Source: Polaromonas sp.
GTDB lineage: Bacteria > Pseudomonadota > Gammaproteobacteria > Burkholderiales > Burkholderiaceae_C
Length of the DNA stretch: 64,000 nucleotides
NCBI GenBank assembly: GCA_030683705.1
Contig: JAUXPP010000141.1
Location: 1-64,000, forward strand
Direction of reading: 5' to 3'
A program made the position numbers and the translations under genes. Positions 1 to 8,683 of this stretch are shown here, in pieces. Positions within the stretch are counted from its first letter, which is position 1; each line of letters begins with the position of its first letter. A model generated the notes under the pieces. That model was not told where the DNA came from. It worked only from the letters and a program-made list of their open reading frames with translations, and did not search any database.

Positions 1-452
1 ACCGCGCGCGGCAGGCGCTGCGTGCCGCCCGAGCCGGGAATGATGCCCAGCTTGATTTCAGGCTGGCCGAATTTGGCGTTGTCCGCCGCGATGATGAAGT
101 CGCACATCATGGCCAGCTCGCAGCCGCCGCCCAGCGCGAAGCCGCTGACGGCCGCAATCACCGGCTTGCGCACGCTGCGCAGCTGCTCCCAGTTGCGCGT
201 GATGTAGTCGTTTTTGTAGACGTCGGCAAAACCGTAGGTCGCCATGGCGCCGATGTCGGCGCCGGCGGCAAAGGCTTTTTCACTGCCGGTCAGGATGATG
301 CAGCCGATGTTGTCGTCGGCATCGAAGGCCTTGAGCGCGCTGCCCAGCTCGTCCATTAGCTGGTCATTGAGCGCATTGAGCTGCTTGGGGCGGTTCAGGG
401 TGATGACGGCCACACGGCCTTCGGTCCGGGTCAAAATCAATTCGTAAGTCAT
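1..452 (-). CDS. Enoyl-CoA hydratase, N-terminal part (3' end outside window)
   Basis: Crotonase-fold enzyme that hydrates a 2-enoyl-CoA. About 150 N-terminal residues are visible, starting [19 protein letters not shown]. The oxyanion-hole segment ([12 protein letters not shown]), the first catalytic glutamate in LGGGCELA and the second in [11 protein letters not shown] are all present, so this is a true hydratase rather than an isomerase-type crotonase. It diverges from paaG across a 114-bp gap holding a perfect inverted repeat, so a role in phenylacetate degradation (PaaF-like) is likely. General beta-oxidation remains possible because crotonases are hard to tell apart. The C-terminus is cut off by the window edge. 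Confidence 0.9.
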   Translation of the reverse strand, partial: MTYELILTRTEGRVAVITLNRPKQLNALNDQLMDELGSALKAFDADDNIGCIILTGSEKAFAAGADIGAMATYGFADVYKNDYITRNWEQLRSVRKPVIAAVSGFALGGGCELAMMCDFIIAADNAKFGQPEIKLGIIPGSGGTQRLPRA

Positions 453-511
453 GGCAGGGTCCTTTGGGGATGCATCATGCCATGCTGGCGGCAGGCCCAG
501 CCAAGGGAAAA

Positions 512-539
512 CATTAACCGACCGATGGGTCGGTTAATG
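512..539. promoter_or_regulatory. Perfect inverted repeat, probable TetR-family (PaaR-like) operator
   Basis: Two 12-bp arms, CATTAACCGACC and GGTCGGTTAATG, are exact reverse complements separated by GATG. The site lies between the divergent starts of the enoyl-CoA hydratase (452) and paaG (567). ACCGACC/GGTCGGT half-sites are typical of TetR-family regulators of acyl-CoA and phenylacetate genes in betaproteobacteria. A single repressor released by phenylacetyl-CoA could control both directions. The regulator gene is not in the window. Confidence 0.75.
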
Positions 540-566
540 CTAAATTCAGTCCAGGAGACACGATTC

Positions 567-1385
567 ATGACCCAAGCCTCATTGACCCCGGCTGGCGAAG
601 CCGCGGTTTTGTACGCGGAGCACGGCGCGGTGGCGCTGCTCACGCTGAACCGCCCGCAGGCACTCAACAGCTTCACCCGGCAGATGCACAGCGACCTGTG
701 GGCGGCGCTGGACCGGGCCGAAGCCAATCCGCTGATCCGCGCCCTGGTCATCACCGGCGCCGGGCGCGGTTTCTGCGCTGGCGCCGACCTCGGCGAGTTC
801 GACTTCACGCCCGGTCCCGGCCTGGTGGAACGCGCCAACCCCGGACCCATCATCGACCAGGCCTTCAATCCCACGGTGCGCCGGCTGCAGGGCCTGCGCA
901 TGCCGACCGTGGCCGCGGTGAATGGCGTGGCGGCCGGCGCCGGCGCCTCGCTGGCCATGACCTGCGACATCGCGATGGCCGCGCCTGCCGCGAGCTTTAT
1001 CCAGGCCTTCAGCAAGATCGGCCTGGTGCCCGATGCCGGCGGCACCTGGTTCCTGGCGCAGCGCCTGGGTCTGGCGCGTGCCATGGCGCTGGCCATGACG
1101 GGAGACAAGCTTTCTGCCGCGCAGGCCAAAGAGTGGGGAATGATCTGGGACGTTGCCGACGACTGCGTGGCCGCCGCCCTGGCGCTGGCGCAGCGTCTGG
1201 CCGGCATGCCGACAAAAGCGCTGGTGGCAACGCGGCAGTTGCTGCGCGAGAGTGCCAGCCGGACCCTGGATCAGCAACTCGACGCCGAGCGCGACACCCA
1301 GTCGGCGCTGGGCCGCACGCATGATTACATCGAGGGCGTGACGGCTTTCCTTGAAAAGCGCCCGGCGCAGTTCAAGGGCGAATGA
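567..1385 (+). CDS. paaG: 2-(1,2-epoxy-1,2-dihydrophenyl)acetyl-CoA isomerase PaaG
   Basis: Crotonase-family isomerase of aerobic phenylacetate degradation. It converts the ring-epoxide CoA thioester to the oxepin form and also acts in the later beta-oxidation steps. The 272-residue protein carries the oxyanion-hole segment GRGFCAGADLGEF and the LVPDAGGTWFL motif typical of PaaG, where Asp replaces the second hydratase Glu. The ATG at 567 is chosen because CAGGAG lies 10 nt upstream and the protein then has normal family length; an upstream in-frame ATG at 477 would run through the operator. Its stop overlaps the next gene's start (ATGA), indicating a translationally coupled paaG-paaI-paaK operon. 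Confidence 0.9.
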   Translation: MTQASLTPAGEAAVLYAEHGAVALLTLNRPQALNSFTRQMHSDLWAALDRAEANPLIRALVITGAGRGFCAGADLGEFDFTPGPGLVERANPGPIIDQAFNPTVRRLQGLRMPTVAAVNGVAAGAGASLAMTCDIAMAAPAASFIQAFSKIGLVPDAGGTWFLAQRLGLARAMALAMTGDKLSAAQAKEWGMIWDVADDCVAAALALAQRLAGMPTKALVATRQLLRESASRTLDQQLDAERDTQSALGRTHDYIEGVTAFLEKRPAQFKGE

Positions 1386-1831
1386 TGGATGCCAACACAC
1401 TCGCGCGCCAAGTCGGCGAATCCATGTTTGCGGTGGACACCGCGTCCAGGGACACCATGGGCATGGAGCTGCTGTCCTGCGAGCCCGGCCGCGCGGTCAT
1501 GCGCATGACGGTGGCTGAGCGGCACCTGAACGGCCACAAGATCTGCCATGGCGGCTTCATCTTCACGCTGGCGGACTCCACCTTTGCCTTTGCCTGCAAC
1601 AGCCGCAACCGGGTCACCGTGGCGGCCGGTTGCAGCATCGAGTTCCTCAAGCCGGGCCTGCCCGGCGACGTGTTGACCTGCGAAGGCGTGGAGCAGGTGC
1701 TGCAGGGCCGGCACGGCATTTACGACATGAAGGTCAGCAACCAGCGCGGCGAGGTGGTGGCCATGTTCCGCGGCAAAAGCGCGCAGCTTCCGGGCAGCGT
1801 GATCCCCGAACCCGGCGCGGAGGCGGCATGA
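1382..1831 (+). CDS. paaI: Hydroxyphenylacetyl-CoA thioesterase PaaI
   Basis: Hot-dog-fold thioesterase of 149 residues. In the pathway it hydrolyses dead-end ring-hydroxylated phenylacetyl-CoA products and so frees CoA. The family signature HLNGHKICHGGFIFTLAD, with the conserved HGG and Asp, sits near residues 43-60. The start overlaps the paaG stop by 4 nt. A second ATG follows directly at 1385, so either codon could be used. The stop overlaps the paaK start, confirming tight coupling. Confidence 0.9.
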   Translation: MMDANTLARQVGESMFAVDTASRDTMGMELLSCEPGRAVMRMTVAERHLNGHKICHGGFIFTLADSTFAFACNSRNRVTVAAGCSIEFLKPGLPGDVLTCEGVEQVLQGRHGIYDMKVSNQRGEVVAMFRGKSAQLPGSVIPEPGAEAA

Positions 1832-3120
1832 AAAGTTTTGCGCTCGATCCGATCGAAAAAGCCGGCCTCGACGAACTGCGTGCGCTGCAGCTCAAGCGCC
1901 TGCGGGCCACGCTGATACACGCTTACGAAAACTCGCCGGTCTACCGCGCCAAGTTCGATGCGGCGGGTGTGCATCCCGATGACTGCCGCTCGCTGGCCGA
2001 CCTGGCGAAGTTTCCCTTCACCACCAAACACGACCTGCGCGACAGCTACCCCTTCGGCATGCTGGCCGTGCCGCGCGAGCAGTGTGTGCGCCTGCATGCG
2101 TCCAGCGGCACCACCGGCAAGCCGACGGTGGTGGCCTATACCAAGAACGATGTGGACATGTGGGCCGGCTGTGTGGCGCGCAGCATCCGCGCGGCGGGTG
2201 CGCGGCCCGGCGACCTGGTCCACATCAGCTACGGCTACGGCCTGTTCACCGGCGGCCTGGGCGCGCATTACGGCGCGGAGAAACTGGGCCTGACGGTGGT
2301 GCCCTTCGGCGGCGGCCAGACCGAGCGCCAGGTGCAACTGATCACCGATTTCAAGCCCGACATCATCATGGTGACGCCCAGCTACATGCTGGCGATTGCC
2401 GACGAGTTTGAAAAGCAGGGCATGAACGCCGCCGACAGCAGCCTGCGCACCGGCATCTTCGGCGCCGAGCCCTGGACCAACGACATGCGCCAGGCGATCG
2501 AAAAACGCATGGCCATCGACGCCGTGGACATCTACGGCCTGAGCGAAGTCATCGGACCCGGGGTGGCCAGCGAATGTGTGGAAACCAAGGACGGCCCGAC
2601 CATCTGGGAAGACCATTTTTATCCCGAGATCATCAATCCCGACACCGGTGAACTGGTCGCCGACGGCGGGATCGGCGAGCTGGTGTTCACCAGCCTCACC
2701 AAGGAAGCGCTGCCCATCATCCGCTACCGCACCCGCGACCTGACGCGGCTGCTGCCGGGCAGCGCGCGCAGCATGCGCCGCATGGAAAAAATCACCGGCC
2801 GCAGCGACGACATGATGATTGTCCGGGGCGTCAATGTGTTTCCGACGCAGATCGAGGAGCTGATCCTCAAGCGGGCGGAGCTCGCGCCGCACTACCAGTG
2901 CATCCTCACGCGCGAGGGTGTCATGGACTGCCTGCAGGTGGCGGTGGAGACCCGTCCCGGGCTGGCACCCGGCAGCGCCGAAGCCCAGGCGGCGGCACGG
3001 CTGCTGCAGCATGAGATCAAGGCCTATATCGGCACCAGCGCAGACGTCGAATTGCGCGCCGAAGGCGGGGTGGAGCGCAGCCTGGGCAAGGCCAAACGGG
3101 TGCTGGACCGCCGGGGCTGA
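1828..3120 (+). CDS. paaK: Phenylacetate-CoA ligase PaaK
   Basis: AMP-forming ligase that activates phenylacetate to phenylacetyl-CoA, the entry step of the pathway. The 430-residue protein has the adenylate-forming motif SSGTTGKPTVV near residues 91-101, the FGAEPW segment, the YGLSEVIGPG adenine-binding motif and the C-terminal RGVNVFPTQIEE region typical of PaaK. Length and start (MKSFALDPIEKAGLDEL) match the family. The ATG overlaps the paaI stop (ATGA). The monooxygenase genes paaABCDE are not in the window and must lie elsewhere. Confidence 0.93.
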   Translation: MKSFALDPIEKAGLDELRALQLKRLRATLIHAYENSPVYRAKFDAAGVHPDDCRSLADLAKFPFTTKHDLRDSYPFGMLAVPREQCVRLHASSGTTGKPTVVAYTKNDVDMWAGCVARSIRAAGARPGDLVHISYGYGLFTGGLGAHYGAEKLGLTVVPFGGGQTERQVQLITDFKPDIIMVTPSYMLAIADEFEKQGMNAADSSLRTGIFGAEPWTNDMRQAIEKRMAIDAVDIYGLSEVIGPGVASECVETKDGPTIWEDHFYPEIINPDTGELVADGGIGELVFTSLTKEALPIIRYRTRDLTRLLPGSARSMRRMEKITGRSDDMMIVRGVNVFPTQIEELILKRAELAPHYQCILTREGVMDCLQVAVETRPGLAPGSAEAQAAARLLQHEIKAYIGTSADVELRAEGGVERSLGKAKRVLDRRG

Positions 3121-3228
3121 AGGTGTTGCGCGCACGCAGCGTCTGGGCGCGCTTCGGGTTAACTCCCGTACTAATACATTTTGTTTCAGGCTTACACTGT
3201 TCTGACAAACTGCTTTGGAGTTCGCCCC

Positions 3229-3738
3229 ATGTTCAACAAGCAAGCGATTTATCACAAGACCCCTAAAGGCATGGAGTCCATTGCCAACCGGCATTCGGGA
3301 CTGGGTCCCAGGTTGAGATCGCTGCTGATCATGATCGACGGCAAACGCAGTTTTTCGGACCTGACCTCACTCACCGGCGAGTGCGAGGCGCTGCTGGAGC
3401 AGCTGGCGCAGGACGGCATGATCGAGCCGGTCGGCGGCGCCGCCCCGGTGGCCGCAGGCCCGGCCTCCACCTGGCCCGACTCCCAGGCGGCCGCGACGGC
3501 GCCAGCCCCCCTGGTGGCGGTGTCGCTGCCGGACGCCAAGCGCTGCGCCACCCGGCTGCTGGTCGAGCTGCTGGGCCCCACTTCGGAGATGCTGTCCATG
3601 AAGATCGAATCAGCCCGCAACCTCGCCGACTTTGTCACTGCCGTCAAGCGTGCCCGGGAGATCGTCCGCGATGTCAAGGGCGCCGCTGCCGCCGAGCGGT
3701 TTATTGCCGAGATCGAGTCGCACACGCCACAAGCCTGA
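3229..3738 (+). CDS. Conserved hypothetical protein
   Basis: 169 residues, start MFNKQAIYHKTPKGMESIAN, with TTGGAG 9 nt upstream of the ATG. No known domain was recognised. The N-terminal ~70 residues (RHSGLGPRLRSLLIMIDGKRSFSDL and following) resemble small winged-helix-like modules found in uncharacterised betaproteobacterial proteins. A Pro/Ala linker follows near residues 72-100, then a helical C-terminal half (CATRLLVELLGPTSEMLSMKI). There is no signal peptide or membrane segment, so it is probably cytoplasmic. It stands alone between paaK and the convergent L,D-transpeptidase. Confidence 0.8.
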   Translation: MFNKQAIYHKTPKGMESIANRHSGLGPRLRSLLIMIDGKRSFSDLTSLTGECEALLEQLAQDGMIEPVGGAAPVAAGPASTWPDSQAAATAPAPLVAVSLPDAKRCATRLLVELLGPTSEMLSMKIESARNLADFVTAVKRAREIVRDVKGAAAAERFIAEIESHTPQA

Positions 3739-3768
3739 GCCCCGCGGCGGAAGAGGCAGGCGGCGGGC

Positions 3769-4596
3769 TTACCTGCCGATGCTGGCAGCCGACTCCGCCT
3801 GCCGGATATCCATGACGTTTGCCGTCGGGGCCGGTCGGTGGCCGACCTCGTACGAACCGAAAACCTGCTGCGCTGTCCGGGTTTCCGGCAGGATGTACAC
3901 CACGCCGCTGGTGGTCTTGAAGGCGGGACTCACGAAGCTGTCGTAGAAGGCGGCGGGCACATTGATGCAACCGTAGGACACCCGGTTGTCTGCAGGCGTG
4001 GCGCTGTCCAGCCGCTGGGCCCGCTGTTCCGAGGGCTTGCCCTTGACCACCCGGTGCAGCGCAAGCGCCGTGTTGTAGTCCACCCAGAGCAACTCCTGGC
4101 CGCGTGTGTCGCGGTCCAGCGAGGCCACAAAACGCCCCGCAGGGGTGGTTCGTTCGGCAGGCAGGATATTTGAAATCTCACGCTCGCCGATGCCGGGCGT
4201 GGAGTCGTCGCCCCGTGCCAGCCCCAACAGCGCCGCTGCCGAGCCCTGCAGGCGCCCCGAGGCGTCGAACATGAGCACCCGCGCGCCGACCTTGTCGATG
4301 ATCATGAAGGGCATGTCCTGGTTGTCGCGCGAGTCGACCACCCAGTCGGCAAACCGGGCCGTCTCGGGCGACGCCCGTTCCTGGCCGAGCTCAGCCCGGC
4401 GCGGCGGGCCCGCGGGCAGGCTTGCCGGTGGCAAGGCCTGTGCAGCCGGTGCCGGCCGGATGACTTCAGTGGCGGCTTTGGACGCGCTGTCGCTTGCCCC
4501 GGCCGTGGCGGCGTTTAACGCCAGCGCCAGCAGCGCAAAACGCATGCAGTGCGCCAGGGCGCCGTGCTGGCGCGGGTGGGCGGGGCGGCTCACCAT
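3769..4596 (-). CDS. L,D-transpeptidase (YkuD family), exported
   Basis: Periplasmic peptidoglycan cross-linking or anchoring enzyme. A YkuD-type catalytic core ends in NRVSYGCINVP, with the nucleophilic Cys in the (S/T)xGC motif, preceded by the ALHRVV histidine region. It is 275 residues from the first ATG. A cleaner signal peptide begins at internal Met18 (MRFALLALALNAATAGA, ATG at 4545); neither start has a clear ribosome-binding site. It begins only 11 nt after the TpsA exoprotein gene and is very probably transcribed with the TPS operon, which is an unusual partner. Confidence 0.85.
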   Translation of the reverse strand: MVSRPAHPRQHGALAHCMRFALLALALNAATAGASDSASKAATEVIRPAPAAQALPPASLPAGPPRRAELGQERASPETARFADWVVDSRDNQDMPFMIIDKVGARVLMFDASGRLQGSAAALLGLARGDDSTPGIGEREISNILPAERTTPAGRFVASLDRDTRGQELLWVDYNTALALHRVVKGKPSEQRAQRLDSATPADNRVSYGCINVPAAFYDSFVSPAFKTTSGVVYILPETRTAQQVFGSYEVGHRPAPTANVMDIRQAESAASIGR

Positions 4597-4607
4597 GGTT
4601 CTGCCGT

Positions 4608-6821
4608 CTAGTTGCGCATGGGCCGCGGTGCATAACGCGGCGCGATGTAGGGCCTTGGCGGGAGGAAGGGAATCGCCGTGGGCGCCGCCACTTCTTCTTC
4701 CGCCAGGGCGAGAAACACATCGCCCGTATCCGCATAGGGCGTGGGCATCAGGTCCAAGGGGAACCCGGCAACACCAGCCATGGCGAGCAAGGTCATGCCT
4801 GTGAACGGCACGGAGGAGACAGGCAGCGCGGCAGTGACGGTGCCGGTGGTCTTGTTGACGATCTGTCCGCAGCAGGTGGAGGCCAGGGCAAATTGGGCGG
4901 CATTGGGCCCGGTCAGGCGGTAGCCGGTAAAGCTCACCGATTTGCCGGTCCCCGGGGTTGCGGTGTTGAACACGGCGGTGCTGCCGGGATCGGCCACCAG
5001 GCTGACACCGGCCGGGCTGCCCTTGAGCGACACGAGGGTGGCGGCGGTGGTTCCGTCGTAGGTTTTCGTCACTTCAGGGAACACCAGCATGCGCTGGGTC
5101 AGCGTGGCCCCGCCGGTCAGGGTGAATTTGGACGAATAGTCGGTTGGCGTGGTGTAGGCGACCGGGTTGTAGGTGACGCTGACCGGTGCGTTGGTGACGG
5201 CCCAGGCCGGCGCGAGGGAGTTGAATATGACGGTACCGCCGGCCACGCCCGGCCCGGTGCCGTCGGTGTCCGCGCTGAGCGTCAGGCCGCGTGGCAAACC
5301 CAGGCTGCGGTCGGCGATCAGGGTGCCGTTTGTGAGAGTGAGGGCACCGGCGAGATTCAGGTTGTTGGCGGCGCACATCATGATGTTGCCATCTGTCGCT
5401 GTCATGGCCGCATTCTTGTTCACGTCGCGGCCAGCGGCGAGCAGGATGCTTCCGCGGGTTGTGCTGATCGCTGCATTCACGTTGATGTCACGCCCACAGC
5501 ACACCACAAGACTCCCGTCCACGGCTGTGATCGCGGCGTTGATGTTGACGTCTCGATCAGCGTTCAGAGTCAGAGTAGTGGGCCGCGTCCCCGGCACTGC
5601 AGTCCAGCTGACCACATCATTGACAAAGATGTCGCCGTTGCCGACACCCGGCATCGTGGTGATCGTGACGTTGTTGTTCACCAGTTGGCCCGAGAGTGTC
5701 ACGCCAGAGATATTGCCGCCTGGGCCAATGATGAAGTCCTGAGGGTCGATCAGCCAGGTCCCCATCAAGCCCAACGGCGCGCTGGTGGTGACACGCACGC
5801 CGTCGTTAATCATGACTTTTGCTGCCGAAGTCTCGATAAAGCCGCCATTGCCGCCGTTGGGCGCGCTGGCGTCCAGCGTGCCGCCCACGTTCATGGTGCC
5901 CGTTTCCATGTCTCCCAGCAACAGGATGGTGCCGTTGCGGCTGCCAATGGTCTGTGCCTGAACCACACCGGTATTGTTGACGGCGGTGTGCAGCAGGCTG
6001 CCCGCTGCCTGGGTTGTCATCAGCACCTTGCCGCCGTCGGCGCGTATCATGCCGCCGTTGTCGACCAGCGCGTTGACTGCGCCCTGGGTCACCGAGACAT
6101 TGAGCATCCCGTCGCCCGCCAGATCGAGTGTGGCCGCCTGGCCGCCGGCCAGTGCCACGGTTCCCAGGCGCGCCGTGATCACGCCCTGGTTGATCACGGT
6201 TTTGCCCATCAGGGCCACATAGCCGCCATCGGCGGCGTTGATCGTGCCCTGGTTGACCACTGAGCCGCTTCCAGCGTTGCTGAAGCTGTAGTCGCCGGAC
6301 ATGAATTTGGCATCACTCAGGCTCATGGTGGTTGCGACCAGGCCGCCGACGTTGACTTGCGCTCCGCTGCCAAACAGCACGCCGTTGGGGTTGAGCAGGA
6401 ACACCTTGCCGTTGGCCGACAGGTTGCCGAGGATGCTGGAGGGGTCCGCACCCAGCACGCGGTTCAGCGCGACCGACGTGCTGCCCGGCTGTACAAACTG
6501 CACGGTCTGACCGGCTGCAATGCCGAAGCTTTGCCAGTTGATCACCGCGCTGGACGTGGATTGCTGGATGGTCGTGGTCGATGCCGTGCTGGTGATGGTG
6601 GCCGCACCGGCTGCCACCGCGCCCTGGGTGGGCAGGGCGTGGGCGATGGTCCCGAAAGACAGCATCAGACAGGCCGGCAGCAGGCTCAGCGCAAAGCGGG
6701 GGCGGCTAATCCCGGTGCCGGCGCTGGACGACTTTTCCCGGCCTGTGCCTGCCGCGTTTTCGGCGACGGCGACGCAGGTGCCCGAGCTCTTGCTCCAGAT
6801 GGTTCTGTAAATATGGTTCAT
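4608..6821 (-). CDS. Two-partner secretion exoprotein TpsA (filamentous haemagglutinin N-terminal domain)
   Basis: Secreted beta-helix exoprotein, 737 residues, short for the family. It opens with an extended signal peptide region (MNHIYRTIWSKSSGTCVAVAE), then a hydrophobic segment, then the TPS domain near residues 60-175 with NLSANGKVFLLNPNGVLFG, the hallmark recognised by TpsB. The middle has repeated beta-strand units such as GRDINVNAAI/GRDVNKNAAM. Near residue 595 lies a YDG/MBG-like module (VTKTYDGTTAATL). The start is supported by AAGGA upstream. Cysteine pairs in the passenger (VVCCGRD, STCCGQI) are uncommon in TPS substrates. The adhesive or other function cannot be told from sequence. 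Confidence 0.9.
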   Translation of the reverse strand: MNHIYRTIWSKSSGTCVAVAENAAGTGREKSSSAGTGISRPRFALSLLPACLMLSFGTIAHALPTQGAVAAGAATITSTASTTTIQQSTSSAVINWQSFGIAAGQTVQFVQPGSTSVALNRVLGADPSSILGNLSANGKVFLLNPNGVLFGSGAQVNVGGLVATTMSLSDAKFMSGDYSFSNAGSGSVVNQGTINAADGGYVALMGKTVINQGVITARLGTVALAGGQAATLDLAGDGMLNVSVTQGAVNALVDNGGMIRADGGKVLMTTQAAGSLLHTAVNNTGVVQAQTIGSRNGTILLLGDMETGTMNVGGTLDASAPNGGNGGFIETSAAKVMINDGVRVTTSAPLGLMGTWLIDPQDFIIGPGGNISGVTLSGQLVNNNVTITTMPGVGNGDIFVNDVVSWTAVPGTRPTTLTLNADRDVNINAAITAVDGSLVVCCGRDINVNAAISTTRGSILLAAGRDVNKNAAMTATDGNIMMCAANNLNLAGALTLTNGTLIADRSLGLPRGLTLSADTDGTGPGVAGGTVIFNSLAPAWAVTNAPVSVTYNPVAYTTPTDYSSKFTLTGGATLTQRMLVFPEVTKTYDGTTAATLVSLKGSPAGVSLVADPGSTAVFNTATPGTGKSVSFTGYRLTGPNAAQFALASTCCGQIVNKTTGTVTAALPVSSVPFTGMTLLAMAGVAGFPLDLMPTPYADTGDVFLALAEEEVAAPTAIPFLPPRPYIAPRYAPRPMRN

Positions 6822-6867
6822 GGGGTGTCCTTCAAAGCAGGTGGTAAGGCGGGGCGGCGTTCTGCGT

Positions 6868-8601
6868 TCAGAAATACTTGATAGCCTGGATCCAGAAGCG
6901 TCCGGATTTGTCCGGCGCCGCTGTGGCGGCCGAGTTGCCGAGCTTGCGTGCGTAGTAGGTCCTGATGGCGAAATTGCCCGGGTCGCCCCAGGTCAGGCCC
7001 ACGCCATAGGCGCCGAGGCTGCGTTGGTTGTCGCCGGTCGCCCAGGGCTTTTTGTTGATGGTCACAGTGCCGGCATCCACGAAGCCAATCAGGTGAACCT
7101 GCCCGGGCAGGCTTTCCGGTTTCGGCAGCAGCTGGCGGGCTTCCAGGGTCACCAGGTAGCCCTGGTCGCCAAAGGCTTCCCCTTGCGGGTAGGCCCTGAC
7201 GCCGTCCATGCCGCCCAGCACCATTTTTTCGGAGGCATCCAGGTTTTTCGAGGCCAGCTGTCCGTTGATGCCGGCATACAGGGACAGGGTGTCCGTCATG
7301 CGCTGCAACCGGCTGGCACTGAAGGCGAGCTTGCCGTAAGAGCCATTGGTGCGGGCGCTGGCCGCATCGGCCGCCAGCGCGGCCGGGGTTTCGATGTCCA
7401 GGTTGCCCGCGGACAGCCCGAGTGAAAAAGCGTTGACGCCGCCACCGCCCAGGTTGTCCCGGTGGTTGCCATACAGGCTCGCGGTGAGGACGTTGGCCTT
7501 CTTGTCGGTCACCGAGGGGAAGACGTCGATACGGTCCTGGAAGGTCCGGTGGTCGTAGTTGAGCCCGGCGTTGAGGTTGGTGTTGCGTGAGCGGATCAGC
7601 GGATAACTGCCGTAGACGCTGGCGACTTCGGCCGTACCGTTGGCCTGCAGCGGGGCAAATTCCTTGCCCAGTTCATAGGCGAGCCGGCTGTAGGCGATAC
7701 CCGCCGTGGCTTTGCCGAACTGCATCTGGTAGGAGGCGCGGCCGTAGTTGAGCCCCGAGCCCGAGGTCACTGCGCGCAGGCTCAGGACGTCGGCCTGACC
7801 CAGCAGGTTGTTGATGTTGACCGTGCCGCCCAGACGGTATTCGCCGGTGTAATAGTTGCCGGCGTTGTCCACGTCAACGCTGCCGCTGACGCGTTTGCCC
7901 GGCGTGATGTCGACCACCAGGTCGGAGCTGCCGGGCGTCTCGCCGGGCACCAGGGTGGACTTGATGTTGACGCCCGGAATGTCCGACAGCAGCAGCAGCC
8001 GGCTCTCCAGCGTGTCGTTGGTGATGGCGTCGCCGCTGTTGACGCCGCCCAGAATGTTGCGGACCAGCGCATCGGACAGGTTGGTCTGGTTGTTCAGGAC
8101 GATTTTTCCGTATTGCCCTTCGCTGACCGCAATCGTGAGGATGTTGTTGCTGGCGTTTTGGGCCGGCAGGTAGGCGCGGGCCACGAAGTAGCCGTTTTTC
8201 CGGTAGTGGGCGGTGATACGCCCGGCCATGGCCTGCAAGTCGCCCAGCGTCAGTTCGGTATTGGGTACAAAACCCGTCAGTGCCAGCAGTTCGGCCTCGG
8301 AAAACGCGCGGGCGCCTGTCACCTGCAGGCTTTTCACCAGGATTTTGGCCGTGCTGGGCGCGGACCGGGCCGGTGCCGGGCCTTCCTGGATACGGATCTC
8401 GGGCGCCGCTTTTTGCGGCGCCGGCGTGGGGGGGAGCTGCTGGAACTGGCTTCCCGCACCGGGAAGCTGTTGGGCCAGCAGCTGCTGGCTCAGCACCAGC
8501 AGCGCGACCGGGAGTACGCCTTTGGCGAGAACCGCGGGGAGCGATGTGCCCCGGTGCCTGCGGTTGCCGGGGGAGACTGAGGGAAAGCGCTCTGGGGTCA
8601 T
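6868..8601 (-). CDS. Two-partner secretion outer-membrane transporter TpsB (ShlB/FhaC family)
   Basis: Omp85-superfamily pore that exports the adjacent TpsA. From the ATG at 8601 the protein has 577 residues: a signal region ending near VLSQQLLAQQ, a Gln/Pro-rich linker, two POTRA domains (ILVKSLQVTGARAFSEAELL near residue 85, then GQYGKIVLNNQTNLSD), and a 16-strand barrel. The conserved loop-6 motif VRAYPQGEAFGDQG is present and the protein ends in a C-terminal Phe. A longer frame from 8673 would add 24 residues starting inside the AT-rich promoter region and is less likely. TpsA starts 46 bp downstream. Confidence 0.9.
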   Translation of the reverse strand: MTPERFPSVSPGNRRHRGTSLPAVLAKGVLPVALLVLSQQLLAQQLPGAGSQFQQLPPTPAPQKAAPEIRIQEGPAPARSAPSTAKILVKSLQVTGARAFSEAELLALTGFVPNTELTLGDLQAMAGRITAHYRKNGYFVARAYLPAQNASNNILTIAVSEGQYGKIVLNNQTNLSDALVRNILGGVNSGDAITNDTLESRLLLLSDIPGVNIKSTLVPGETPGSSDLVVDITPGKRVSGSVDVDNAGNYYTGEYRLGGTVNINNLLGQADVLSLRAVTSGSGLNYGRASYQMQFGKATAGIAYSRLAYELGKEFAPLQANGTAEVASVYGSYPLIRSRNTNLNAGLNYDHRTFQDRIDVFPSVTDKKANVLTASLYGNHRDNLGGGGVNAFSLGLSAGNLDIETPAALAADAASARTNGSYGKLAFSASRLQRMTDTLSLYAGINGQLASKNLDASEKMVLGGMDGVRAYPQGEAFGDQGYLVTLEARQLLPKPESLPGQVHLIGFVDAGTVTINKKPWATGDNQRSLGAYGVGLTWGDPGNFAIRTYYARKLGNSAATAAPDKSGRFWIQAIKYF

Positions 8602-8683
8602 GGTGGTTACCTGTAAGTTCCACCCATGGTGATTGAAACTTTTGTTGTAAAACGTAGGACACCAAGCTAGCAAAGTGTGAGCA

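Noticed and set aside
4494..6263. 589-residue plus-strand open frame opposite TpsA
   Set aside because: Gly/His/Arg-rich shadow frame; TpsA on the other strand has signal, TPS domain and YDG-like module.
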